Assembly: GCF_001577835.2 (NCBI RefSeq)
Contig: NC_029527.1
Span: 1,202,809 to 1,266,808, forward strand
Origin: Coturnix japonica
Lineage: Eukaryota; Chordata; Aves; Galliformes; Phasianidae
Length of the DNA: 64,000 nucleotides
Direction: 5' to 3'
The notes under the pieces were generated by a model. It was not told where the DNA came from, ran no database searches, and worked only from the letters and a program-made list of their open reading frames with translations. Positions 1 through 11,728 of the stretch are shown here, piece by piece (position 1 is the stretch's first letter; each line of letters begins with the position of its first letter). The translations under genes were made by a program, and so were the position numbers.

Positions 1-206
1 GTCCCTAATCGTACGTGCCGTGCCAGTTCTCATCCTGTGCCATACACCCCACCGGCAGTGAGCTGCTTAGTGTGCTGGGCAACGTGGTCCTTGAGTCCTG
101 TTTGATGGTCGTCTGAACACACGGCGCAGGAGGACTGGCTCTCTGGGCATGCGGAGACATGGCTGTTGTTTGTCACGTGTACGTGATTGCTCTCACTTGT
201 TTACAG

Positions 207-3200
207 GCTCTCCCTCTCTACCAGATAAGTACCGCCACACTCGGGAGCTGATGATGTTGCTGCCAACCCACCGGGACCGGCCGAGCAGCGCCATGTACCC
301 TGCAGCTATCATGGAAAACGGACAGGTAGCAGATCTGATGCCTCTTACCTTAGCTAAGCCGTACTGAAAAGGGTGTGCTCATCTTTACTCTTTTGTCTGC
401 TTTATCTTTGGGAAACACAAGAGCTTAGGATCATTTTCACAGTGGTCCAGAAGTAACATAGACTTTCTGATACTAATCACACACCAGAGCCACCCACTTT
501 GGTAGTCGGGTGATGTAAATTGTAATGTCTGTTAAAGCTGCAGTTGGTTGTGCTCTGAGCCCTGGTCCTCTACAAGCATCGTATCACTTAATTTATTCAC
601 TCGTTGGTCCTGCTGGTGAGCCTAAAATTTGAGTCTAAGCAGTTTTATGGTGATTGCCAGAAGTAACAAAGCACGCAGGAGGCTGGACTCATGTGCAGGG
701 TGTTCAAACAACCTACTGCTTGCTCTGGGTTAACTGAGAAAATCACTGTGTGCTTACGTACAAGCATTTGAATTCAGCTCTGACGTGGCATGCATTTGAG
801 CTGCTAATGGGCACAAGACCAGGCTATGTCTGCTCTGACATAACTCCTTCAGAGAGCACAGCACTGTGAGCACTGTGTCCTGCCCGCTGTTACCCTCCGG
901 AGATTTGCTAGGATTGCACTGCACTATTTGTGCACGTAGGCAGCCTGAGGCTCCCAGGAGTTTTTTATTTTAGAAGATCTTTTTGCCTAAAAACCTGAAC
1001 AGAAATCCACTGTTCTGTGCTTTCTTCTCCCTTAGCCTCCAAATTTTCAGCGCGCCTTGATGCAGCAAATGATTGGACCATGCAAACCTTGCAGCGATCC
1101 CAACCTCTCCGTGGCTGAGAAAGGTACTCCTCTTCCTAGTTAGCATGCATGCTTTCTAAAATATTAGTACTCTGATCCTGCAAGTAGTGAACGGGCTGCT
1201 CCGTTGCCTGGCAGAGTGCATTCTCTCTTTATTTTAATTAACAGTTTAATTAACTGGGCTTCCTGCCAACCTGTAGTCACTTCAGATCACTGACAGAAGG
1301 GTGGAGTTGCACAAAGCTCTCTGTTACAAAAAGCCGTCTGAGTTCAGCACGTTGTTATTGAAACAAATCAGGCAGCCCTTATCAGGCACAGCTCCCAGCC
1401 AAACAAATGGGAAAACATCTGAAAGAAGACAGAAGGGTTTGTAGTGTTTCCAAAATAATAACGAGGTGTACCGCTGCTTTGCTTCAGACCGTGCAAATCC
1501 TTTGGGGTTTGTTTTTGATGTGCATTCGCTCTTCAAAGTAGTGACATTTCTTCTACTCTCTCCGAGGTAGTTTAATACTGAATTAAGTTTCTCATTAGGA
1601 ACTTATGCTTGACTCACTGCTTTGAAAAAGTATGAGCGGAGCCCATGGAGGTAAGAGATTTCTAAGGAAGAGTCTAAAGAAAACCAGTGAAGTGACTGTA
1701 AGGTCATGGAGAAATGGGAAGAATCAGGGGCTCGTGTGAGAATTTCCCAACTGATCCCAGTGAGCTGCAGGACAGTGAAGTAACATTTGAATTTATACTT
1801 GTGGGCAGTATCTGTGCAAGAGCGTGTCTGCAGTACAAAGAGAAGGGAGCCCAAGACAGAATCTCCCAGAGCCCTAAGGAGTCATGAAGGACAGGTGATG
1901 TTCTTAGGCATGGTGTATCAGGAACCCCAGCTCTGCAGCCAGGTTGGTGGCTGTGGGCATTTCTGCAGCCTGGAGCCAACATCCCTCTGTTGGTCAGGAT
2001 GACGTCGGCCTTGTTTTTCTTAGCTGTCACGCTCCATGAATTTTTCCACTCCCCTCCACGCCATGTTAGAAGTACTGCTCAGTAATTCCCATTGACAACA
2101 GGGTGACATCAGTTGCCCAGAGCAGAATGGTTCAAATGTGCTTCCCCACTAATTAAATGTGGCCAGTGAGACAGCTGAGAAGAGAGGGATGGGCTGGGGC
2201 ATCACTGGAGCTCCCTGGGTAGGTTTTTCCCTGGAGCACTTTGGATCCAGCTCTGGTTTTAACAGGCAGCAGCCATGTCCAGAACTGTCTGACCTTAGGA
2301 TGATTTCCAGCACTTAGCTCAGATGGCAGCGAATGAGAGAGCAGTGAGAAAGTAGAAATGGATTACACACTGGAGTACCATGTTCTGTTCTTCACAGTCT
2401 TCTGCTGCATTTCAGTATTAAAAAGAAACAGACACAAACACAAAAAAAAAGCAATCATTTTACAGGCCAAGAAAACCAGGTATTGTTGAGTCCTTTTCAC
2501 CTGATGCTGGAATCCTGCAGGAGAGCACAGTGTGCCTGGCATTGTTGTCCCTCTTCACTTCAACCTTTTGCCACCAATTGCAGTAATGCAAATTAAAGCA
2601 CTCTGACGTGTAGAGCAGGGCTGCTCAGGAAGCTCATCTGAAGCCGTGTTAGCTGTGTTGAGATGTTTGTATCTCCTGGTTTGAACCTGTTCTCTGTCAA
2701 GATTCTTAGCATCTTCTTTGTACTCTATTCTTGCTTTGAGTGCTTCTCTTTAAAACCAACATTTGCTTTGATATTTGTGTGGGTTTTCGGCTGTCTTTTG
2801 AGGCTGTCATTTTCTGATCCTTTTTACCTTGGGGAGTTTTAGATCTCGGGGAGCCTGTGTTCATGAACTAAGGAAAAACAATCATAAACCTTTCAGAGTC
2901 ATTTTAGAGAAGAAACACACCTGAAAAACGGTTGCAGGCATTTTAATTAGGGATAAATTCTCTTTGTGTGTCAAACTCTGTGCTTATTTCCCCAGGCTTC
3001 CATTTTTCATGTTTCAATCTGAAGATGGCAAAAGCTGCCTTTAATCTCAATTTTCTGTTGTAGACTCACTGAAGCACTTTGTTCCTTCCCCCCCTTTTTA
3101 TTCTGCTTGAGCTGATGAAACTCCCCAGTTGTTTATAAACAGATACTGCATTTCTGTTTATAAACAGTTGCTGCTTTTCTATCTCCTCAGGACAAACTGA

Positions 3201-5714
3201 GTCTTAGGGTGCATTTGGAAGAGAGGAAGATGCATTTTAATAATGTCTCCTGACACATTGTTTCATTGTTCTCATTGTTAAAAGCAGCTGTTTTGATGAA
3301 GACACAGAGTTATGCAGAGTCGTTCTCAATGTCTGTTCTATGAGGAAGTTTCCTAGTGTGCAGAGGCTCAGTCTGATCGCTGACCTTGTAAAGCCTGGGC
3401 TGTTATCTTTAGGTATTTGAGGATCAGAAGCATTGATCAGCTCTGAAGCAAGTCAGATCTTTGAAGTCCTGATTTCTTCTGTACCAGATTGAGGGTGTCA
3501 TTGCCCTCACGTCCTTCATGCAGTCTTTGCTTAGCTGCCGTAATACAGCAGCAGCCATCCTGTGTCTCACAGGGGTTCTGCCCCACATTTCCTGCTCTGG
3601 AGTTGTTTGCTGCCAGGCAGAACAGCTCACAGCTGAGATCTCCCTGCTGCTCCATCAGTCAGATTTCAGTTTTACTTGCTGGCTCATAGAAAAAAAAAAA
3701 AAAAACCAAAACAAAACTTTATGGAGCTCTACTGTTCTTCATAGTTCATAGAAGTGGGCCTGGAGGGTCAGTGGAGGGGACATGGGCAGACTAACAAACA
3801 CTGATCACCTAACTCTCGCTTCTTTAACAAAGCACCCTATAAACTAAACACGCTGTAGACTAGACGATGTCTTTGTATGCCTCCAATCCTACCACACCCC
3901 AAGTTCTTCGAATCTCACCCCTCTTTACTACTAAGGAGCAAACTGAATCCAGTCCTGGCCATATGACCCTGTTATGCTACCCAAGTTAAATCTGTTTCAA
4001 TCCTTCAGCTGTGCCAGCAGCACCCAGTAGCTGGAGCCTAGACAGCGGAACCAGAGAGGCCCTGCCATTCCTGTCTGCCCACGTTGGGAGCATCTTGGCC
4101 CCACCAGTACCTCCCCGAAGCCTGCCCCATGGTAAGGAAAAGCCCAGTAGATCTGCTGCATAAGCCATGCAGTCATGCCAGGTGACTAGGCCAGCTGAAA
4201 GCTTTGTTTTCCACTGTAGAAGTCTCTCCTGGTCTGCGAGGTTGGCACCGGCCATTTTCAGTTTTGTTCAAGATCTTCCAGTTCTTGCAGTCCTTACAAA
4301 TAAGGACGGGAATTAGGTGTGTGGACAAGCATTAGGTGTGTGCCTGTTGGAAATCTAGCTTGGCTTTTTGCCCGTCTTCAGCAATAGCTTGTTGTTATAT
4401 AGCTACTGAATACACCTTCAAACCTTCATTGCATACAAGCCTGTTGCCTTGCCATGAAATCCTTGATAACAGGGGAGGGTGGAAACCTATCACTGCACTA
4501 AACTTCTTGTAAGCATTTTGTGATGTGACAGATGCACTCTGCAGTACTGATCAGAAGGGAAGCCCCAGGCTGGATCGGGCTCATCAGTGTTTGGAGCTGT
4601 TGGCGTTCCAGGATCTAAAACCCCAACTCTCTCACAGCAGTTGAGGCTGCACAGGTCTGTGTTTCTGATCCCTTGTCTCATTCCAGGACACTACTCGCTG
4701 CACTTTGATGCCTTCCATCACCAGCTCAGCGATGCTCCTCCAGCACTGCCTGCACGAACGTTGCGCAAGGTAAAAAAGAAGTGGCAGGAAAGAAGGAAGG
4801 ACCCCCCTCCTCCACTGTGGCCTCCAAGTAGTTCTTGGAAGCAGATTCACTATTTTTAACATGCTAGTAACTTACTCATGAGAAAATGGATTCAAAGTTT
4901 TTAAACTGTTGAACTTAAATTTAGGCCCTCCCACTTCTCTTCTTTGCATATGTTCTGACTTCAGGCCCCCTCAGTACAGAGGGGAAGAGGGATTTTATCT
5001 CCTCAGCTGCTGTGTTAAGTGCACTGGTTTGTTCCCAGGAGGTGCCTCCCTGCAAGTCAGGAGCATAATATATGAACTGTCAGTAGGTGACATTTTGAAC
5101 ACAGACAGAACTGCACCATTATTAACATCACTGTCAAAAGCTGAAATGTGAACGAGCTGCAGTGTTGCCTCACCGATTTAATGTGATTTCTGTTTTTCTC
5201 CAAACAGTCCCCTCTTCATCCCATCCCTGCATCCCCCACCAGTCCGCAGTCTGGTCTAGATGGAAGCAACTCCACTTTATCCGGCAGCGCAAGCAGCGGC
5301 GTCTCCTCCTTGAGCGAGAGTAATTTCGGACATTCCTCTGAGCCACCTCCTCGCACAGACACCATGGATTCTGTCCCCAGCCAGGCCTGGAACACTGACG
5401 AAGATCTAGAGACACCCTACCTCCCTGTCAGGTACAGTCTCTCTGAGCCTGATGTCCTCGAGTCGCTGAAATCCCAGCCATGCCGAAGCCACTCAGCTCC
5501 ATCAGGAGTCATCCCTCAGGACACCCTGGACCCTCCTGCTCTACCCCCCAAACCTTACCACTCCCGGCTGCCAAACATAGAGAATGAGGAGGGAATGATA
5601 ATTGAAGACGATGACAAACACCGCCAGTTGCATCGTAAAGTGTCCCAGCCAGTGAGTGGTGGAAAGGAAGAGCAGGCCAGGGTAGCATGGGAGCACGGCA
5701 TCGGTGAGCAGTAG
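207..5714 (+). CDS. DOCK3: DOCK3 C-terminal part (last four coding exons)
   Basis: Dedicator of cytokinesis 3 is a large neuronal guanine-nucleotide exchange factor for Rac that acts at the membrane and in axons. Only its C-terminal tail, about 264 residues, is here. Four exons with AG/GT borders join in frame: 207-325 (SPSLPDKYRHTRELMM), 1036-1123 (PPNFQRALMQQMIG), 4687-4769 (GHYSLHFDAFHHQLSD) and 5208-5714 (SPLHPIPASPTSPQSG, ending in stop). The DHR2 catalytic domain lies upstream, outside the window. The tail is Ser/Pro-rich and carries PPALPPKPY near 5531-5557, an SH3-binding type motif matching the DOCK3 tail that binds Crk-like adaptors. The end, AWEHGIGEQ, closely follows the mammalian DOCK3 end from memory. 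DOCK4 is the nearest alternative, but the SPLHPIPASPTSPQSG block and the neighbouring MANF-RBM15B-DCAF1 block favour DOCK3. Confidence 0.95.
326..1035 (+). other. DOCK3 intron
   Basis: This is the intron between the first two visible DOCK3 exons. It has a GT donor after MENGQ and a pyrimidine-rich tract (tttcttctcccttag) before the next exon. I see no repeat family or RNA gene in it. The leading 1-206 is the end of the previous intron, closing with ttgtttacag. Confidence 0.85.
1124..4686 (+). other. DOCK3 intron, 3.6 kb
   Basis: Intron with donor gtactcc and acceptor ttccag. It is mostly unique AT-rich sequence with a short A run near 3690-3705. The stretch 3740-4260 has a different composition (C-rich, with short broken frames) and may be an old repeat, but I could not assign it to a family. 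The following intron, 4770-5207, is also featureless. Confidence 0.7.
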
Positions 5715-8700
5715 GAACAACTGCTGGTAAGCAGCTTGCGTCGTCATTCCAGGTGTGACCGGAACGCAGATTGCTGAGGACTCGGAGAACAGCAAGCTGA
5801 CTTCTACTGCCACAAGCCTGGCTGGAGCCCGCGTACGCAGCTGGGCCAGCAAGGGAGGTTGCTGCTTTCCTTTCAAAATTCCTTTTACACCTTTCCGTCA
5901 CGCTCTTTAACTTCCTGTGCAGTGGATGGTTACTCCTTCTGCAGCTTCTTAACCGCACCACATGGCACAAAAGCCATAGAGACTTGCAGAAGCTGAAAAA
6001 TACAATTTTAAGCGGAGGGGGAAGAAGGAGGAAAGGTGGCAAGCTGATTCTGAACCTGCTTTCCTCCCAGCTCTGGGACACACTTGAGTAGAAGCGGTTG
6101 CACTAGGGACATATTTTGTTGCTGTACAGAAGTGAAAGCTCATTGCTGAAATCAGGGATTTTATGAACTGTCAGTCTGGAAGGTGCATGAGCAGCAGGCA
6201 GTGGGAAGATGGCAAAAGATATTGGCTCTTTTGAGAGCAGGATTGTACATATCTGTGCAGTGATCTCCCTGCATTGGTTCATAGGTGCTGAGGCAATCTA
6301 ACCAGTGCTGATGCACTGATTTCCAAGATACCATTTCCAACAAACTCTGCCTCCTTTGTTTTTTATGTACTGTTTGATTTCTTAAATTTTGCTTTCACTG
6401 GCTAAACCAACCTGCTTTCTCATTGGAGTCATGCTGTTCATCTGTGCTACAGGATGAGGGGGAGGTTAGTAGCCACTGGAGCTGTGACCTGATTGTAGGC
6501 CTTTCCCATGCCCAGCTTCGGGCAGGCTGTCGACACCAGCATTTCTATTCCAGTTAAAAGAAAACAGAAAGTTTTTCATGCCACAGCTGGTTGATGACTC
6601 ACCGGTAAAGAAAACGTGGCTTAAATGCATCATATCCACTCCTTGCCTCAGGGCTGAACGCCACAATTCTCACCAACTTCCATCGCCCAGGAGCTGAGAT
6701 CCATTCCCCAAAACCATCATTCCTCAGCCCCCCTCCAAAAGTCACTGCAGCTGGTGTGCAGGATGCCCACCTGTCACAGTAAGCAATGCCCAGTGTAGCG
6801 TGCACCCTAGAGTCAGGAATCTTAAAGGCAACCTGTAAAGAAGGAACTTTTCTTTCCTCTTTTGCTTCTTTAGGATGTATGAAGAAGTTGTGAGAGCTTC
6901 TCCTCCTCTCTTTTTGAAGGTGTTGGTTCTTGTCTCCTCGTGTGGCAATACAGCCTTCCCCCTGCCTTTTTTTTTATGGTTGGGCTCCAGAAAGGGATGA
7001 AGAATTCAGTGCAGGAGGGAGATTTAGAAAAGAGGGAAAAAAACCAACAAAAACAAGTAACAGAACTATGCGAAAGTGGAGTCAGTACAAAGGTGTGTGC
7101 AACAAGCCTTTTAATCGGTGTTTGCTTAGCTGAGTGACATTACAGGACAGGGAAAAAGTTCTGTGGTAACAGAGGCAAGACCTGCGGTGTGAAAAGAACG
7201 AGAAGAAAACTTCTATTCCTATTGTCATATTTTTCAGGAAACTTTTGATCAGAAGAGCAGGTATCTGGTGTTTAAGTACAGTAAGTAATGCTTTTTCCTG
7301 CTGCCATGCCCGCACACATTTTGGCCTTCCCTTACGTTCATTTCCACCCATAGACTGCAAAGCACACTCCAGATGATGGTAAGTTACCACTGAAAAACCT
7401 GAAGCACATTCAAACAAAAGACTTACCTCCACCATGTAAATTAGGGTCAGAAATAGGAATGGCATCAACGTGCCCTGTTCTTCCCCTAGACACTCAGTTT
7501 CTTTTGCTACAAACAGCTTAAAGAAGCAGAAAAGGATCCACATCTTTTACAGGTCACCTTTAGCACTACCTCTGACTACAGTGACTGGGCAGAGTACATT
7601 GCTTCTGAACTCCTCAAGATGGTCCGTCTGTACAAAGCCTGGGCTTGGTCAGCTGTCGTACGAAGGGGATTTTAAGAGGATTTCTTTCTTTCCTTTCTCG
7701 AGCTCCAGCCCATACAAAAGTAATAAATTACGGTTTTGTTTCTTAAATGGCCCATTTGGCTGGAACAAAGTCTCTTGTGCTTCCTCTGCTTTGTTACTAA
7801 CATAACATAGGCTGCTTGTAATCCCTACAACCTTCACAGTTAAGAGGAGAATGATGTTAAAAAGCGGCATAAGGTGGACATTTCATCTCTAAGAGGAGTA
7901 GAACCGCCCTAACTGTTAGTGAACCAGGCCAGGTCTCTGCTATAGCACACAGGTACAAAAAGCTCAATTCAGAGTTACGTTTTCAATGAAGGTAAGTCAA
8001 GGTAATTCCTTAGAAGTGAGTGAAATATTTTCATGTTGTTCTGTATTTTGAGGTTCTTAGGAATTTTTGAGAGAATGAAGTACTCCGTTCCATCTCCCTG
8101 ACCATGTTTGGGTTTGGTTGCTTTTGGGGGTTCTTTCTTTTTTTCTTTTTTGATGGGAAGGTTGAAAGTAGTGAATGATACACTGAAATTCCTCATTGTA
8201 TATTAACAACAACAACAACAACCAGCAGGTTCTGCAAATAAGAGTGTGAAAGCAAGTAACACGGGGCAAAGACCCAATCAGCTGGAAGGCCTTCCCTGGA
8301 GCTCCCATCAGTCCCACACAGTGCAGCACCTCGCTCTGATTAGAGGGGCTGTACGGCAGCAGTCTGACCATTCTGAGTGTCTGCCATAACTGCCTGTTTG
8401 TAGGGGGTTGAAGACAATGGTGTGTACAGATACCCGCTTTATGGCAGGTGCGCACAAAGGAGGATGGAATAAATTACTGAATTTACTAAATTTGAGCCTC
8501 CGTGGAGTGAAATTTCTGTCATTCTGATATCTACTGCGCATCCTGTCGCCCTTTTCAGTGCTTAATGTAAAGGGTGTGGAAGATGGACTGCTGTTAGGTT
8601 TTGTGAATGCTGGAACAAATACTTTGTGGAACTAATCCTTCTCTGGAGGGTGGGGTGGCTTTCTAGCATAGTGCAAGGCCATCAGTAAGCTCAGTCCTGG

Positions 8701-9650
8701 AGCAGGTGGAAGCAACAGCAGTTTGTTGCACTGGTGCAACAGGATTTGAAGATTCTTTGTACAAACCACAGTAACGGGATGCTTTGAACAGGACCCGTTT
8801 GTTCTGCACTTAACTCTGATTCAGACGTAATGCATCCTCGCCTTCCTTGGGTTTTCTTTGCGTAACAGAATAGCATGTGCATACCTGAAACAACCGGTGG
8901 AATTCTGCAGCACATCTCTCCATCACGAGCGTTACCTGCTGGCCCCATCTGGAACAGAAACGAGAAGAAAAGCAGTTACAATTGTTGTCTGGATCCTACC
9001 CATTTTTTTCAGTGGCTGGGTTGGTTTTATTGCTGTGTGCAAAACTACGATTCTTATCCATCCTTTCCTCCTTCATTTACTTTTTAGCCTGCTTACCATT
9101 TTTCAGGTAAGGGATATCCCGTATCCCTGCTGTGGGAGAATCAGCCAAAACTGGGGAGGCTGAAGAGAGCAAAAGCCTTTGGGAAACAAATCAAGTGATA
9201 CTTAAAATGCCCTCTATTCATGCTTCTTTGTAAATACCCCCATTTGAATGCTGTGTATTTGTACAGGAAATTGAGCAAAAAATGTATAGATTGTGACGTC
9301 CGACTGGTATTCTGCCCTGTAAATGTGTTTTTAACCTCTGGCATTCTGTGCTTATTTAAAAAAGGCAAAAACCTCTAACCACTTCTCTTTTGTGTATTCA
9401 TGTTTCAAATCAAATCAGAACAACTATCTTATCTATAATGGAAATCACATTGAAAAGGAAAAAAAAATAATTTGTACAAGTGTCCTAAAGGTACTTCATT
9501 GTATATATTGTGATAGCATGTTTCCAGAATCAACAGATAAGTGGTGTGAATTTTAGATGTAAATATCTGCTGTTTGTTTTGGGTTTCTTTCCCTTACCCA
9601 TTCACTCGACTGCTGTGATGTGGAATTAAAGATTAATACCTGATATGAAA
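5715..9650 (+). other. DOCK3: DOCK3 3' UTR, about 3.9 kb
   Basis: Unspliced sequence downstream of the DOCK3 stop with no supported coding frame. Candidate internal poly(A) signals (AATAAA) lie at 7722-7727 and 8468-8473, and an ATTAAA lies at 9625-9630. AT-rich, U-rich sequence from about 9230 to 9640 looks like a 3' UTR end. A short AAC repeat sits at 8207-8222. Which site is used cannot be decided from sequence, so the 3' border is inferred. Confidence 0.6.
9625..9630 (+). terminator. Probable distal DOCK3 poly(A) signal
   Basis: ATTAAA in the final AT-rich part of the putative 3' UTR, followed within 30 bp by unremarkable sequence. It is the last poly(A)-type hexamer I picked out near the end of that AT-rich stretch, well before the MANF promoter. 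Confidence 0.5.
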
Positions 9651-9654
9651 GCGG

Positions 9655-11460
9655 TACAGCTGTACGTTCATTGCTGTCCTCCTGGCAGGGCTGTCCTCAG
9701 TGTGCTCCGCAGACATGGCTGTCAAAGAGAATCAGCACAGCATTAATCCCTGCACGCTGTGCTGGAGGGGTACCTGACACCCACAGTTCAGAGGCACAGC
9801 CATCGCTTCCCACCTTCCTTTGACTGAGGATGGCTGGGAGGAGGCAGCCACAAGGTCTCTGTGTCTGTTGGGTATAGTTAAGGAAGTTTCCAATGCGTTC
9901 TCTCATGGGCAACCCTCTACTTCTTTAATATCAACCTCTCAAAGTGAGCATCGGGCAGATCTGGCAGCTAGGGTGGTTTATATGACATGCAGCAGCCTGA
10001 GATGCCTGGTCATCCATCACAAATGTTCAGAGTTCTGAGGCAGTAACTCCAAATAGCAGCAGAATCCATGGTTCATTCTTTGATGGGTATCTCACTGCTC
10101 CCAACCAATGCTGGCTGAGTGGCTGCTGAGTTTGTCTGTTTATGGCAATGGCAAGATGTCTGGGCGGTGATTTCATTTCTCAGTTTTAATACCGATCATT
10201 TTAACAGAATGGATATGAAAGAGCAGTGATTAAAAACAGGAAAACGGGATTTGGAAATTAAAATCTGTCATCACTGCTATGTATGATTAATCTCAAAGTC
10301 AGACACCTCCCATTACAACTAATAAACCAGGTCAGGGTGCAGGAGACAAAACAAGCAGCCCATCCACCCTGCTTTGTCCTGACGAAGTTATGAACCTCAT
10401 CCCAGAAGACATTTAGCTGTAAAATATAAAGAAGTGTAATGGAAACCGGCCCTGGGCTGTTTCTGTATCTGGCTGTAATGAAACTGATACTGAGTTACAC
10501 AAAAGTTGGTGAGAGGAGAAAGCAAAGGCAACAAGATAACCCGGCCCATAAAGATTCAGCCACTGTTACAAACGTGCCTTTATTCCTAGAACCAGCTTAA
10601 GAAAACAGGCTCAGGAGCACCTGTCCCTGCCATTCATGCAGCTGGATTTGAGTGACTGAGCAGAACCAGCTGTCTCAGATCCCAGTTTCTTTGCTGTCTG
10701 TGTGTGAACCATTAATAGCCGCTCATCTGTAGCACAACGTGGCTTTGTACCGTACCTGTACAATGGCTGCAGCTTTGGGAGAGTTTGACTGCTGCCTTCC
10801 AGCGATGAAGCCCCAAATCGGGTATAAATAATATATTACAGAGTATTATCAGCCCTTTTTCCTCCTGCTGGCCTTCCCCACAGCTGCAACAATCAGCCAT
10901 CACAGCGTGTCCCAGCTGAGCCCAGCAGGGTCCTCACACGCCCTGTGCATTTTGCTCCTTAGCACTTAAGCAGCACTATCAGCATCCAAGAGGCTTAACA
11001 CTAAACCCTGCACATCTCCTTCATCCCCGCAGCCATTAAAGTGACCCTCACAAGAACCACACGATACCTCAGCGATCACGTATTAAGTAACCACACAATA
11101 TGTGATCACGTATTAAGTACTATCAGCTCTATGTATCTGGAAGGTAACACCGTGTTCCATACCCAGCTCTGCTGTGCTGTGGTGCCTCAGGGCAGCACCT
11201 GATGGTGTTTAAATGTCAGATACACGATGTAATTCACACACACTCCACAACATCTGCGGCCTTTCCCTCACGTCCTCTGCCGTCCCCTCCACACAGACCT
11301 AAATCCAGTTCTAATACACAGCAGTCTCTATCCCACAGCCATTCATTCCCGCAGCTCTGTGCTGTGTTTTATAACATATAAACGTTTCCTCTTCCATCTT
11401 CCCTCACACCGAACGTTACAGCGCAGCCCGCCGCCCTGAGGTGCGAGGATCTGCCCTTCC
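9655..11460. other. Intergenic region DOCK3-MANF
   Basis: No supported gene. It contains a 16-bp direct repeat (gatcacgtattaagta) at 11074-11089 and 11104-11119, 30 bp apart, and otherwise unique sequence. GC content rises sharply from about 11410 into the MANF promoter. Confidence 0.7.
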
Positions 11461-11462
11461 AC

Positions 11463-11728
11463 AAGATGGCGCCGGCACCGAGCCCGCCATGGGAACTTTC
11501 CCTTAACAAAAATGGCGGCCGAGGGAGGCGGAGAAACCCGCCGCTCACCACCTCCTCCAATCAGCGCCCGCCAACTCTCCCGTGAAGTCCTCGGGTTGGC
11601 CAATGGGAGGAGGCGGCGTGGAAGCCGGGCGTGGAGCGGACCAATGAGAGGCCCGGCTGGGTGGGGGTCCGTCGGCGCGCGGGGGCGGTGTTGCCGGTAC
11701 CGGTGTGGCGGGCGCCGAGCGAGGCGGG
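11463..11728 (+). promoter_or_regulatory. MANF CpG-rich promoter with three CCAAT boxes
   Basis: Two YY1-type cores (AAGATGGCG at 11463-11471 and AAAATGGCGGCC at 11509-11520) are followed by three CCAAT boxes in the same direction at 11557-11561, 11600-11604 and 11641-11645, spaced 43 and 41 bp. Repeated CCAAT boxes that bind NF-Y are typical of ER-stress promoters. No perfect ERSE (CCAAT-N9-CCACG) is present; the closest is the first box, followed after nine bases by CCAAC. The start site is probably within about 50 bp of the ATG, which would give a short 5' UTR. Confidence 0.65.

Noticed and set aside
4587-4862. Longer reading of the DOCK3 exon at 4687-4769 as a separate small gene
   Set aside because: The coding signal is confined to 4687-4769 between good splice sites; the rest is intron.
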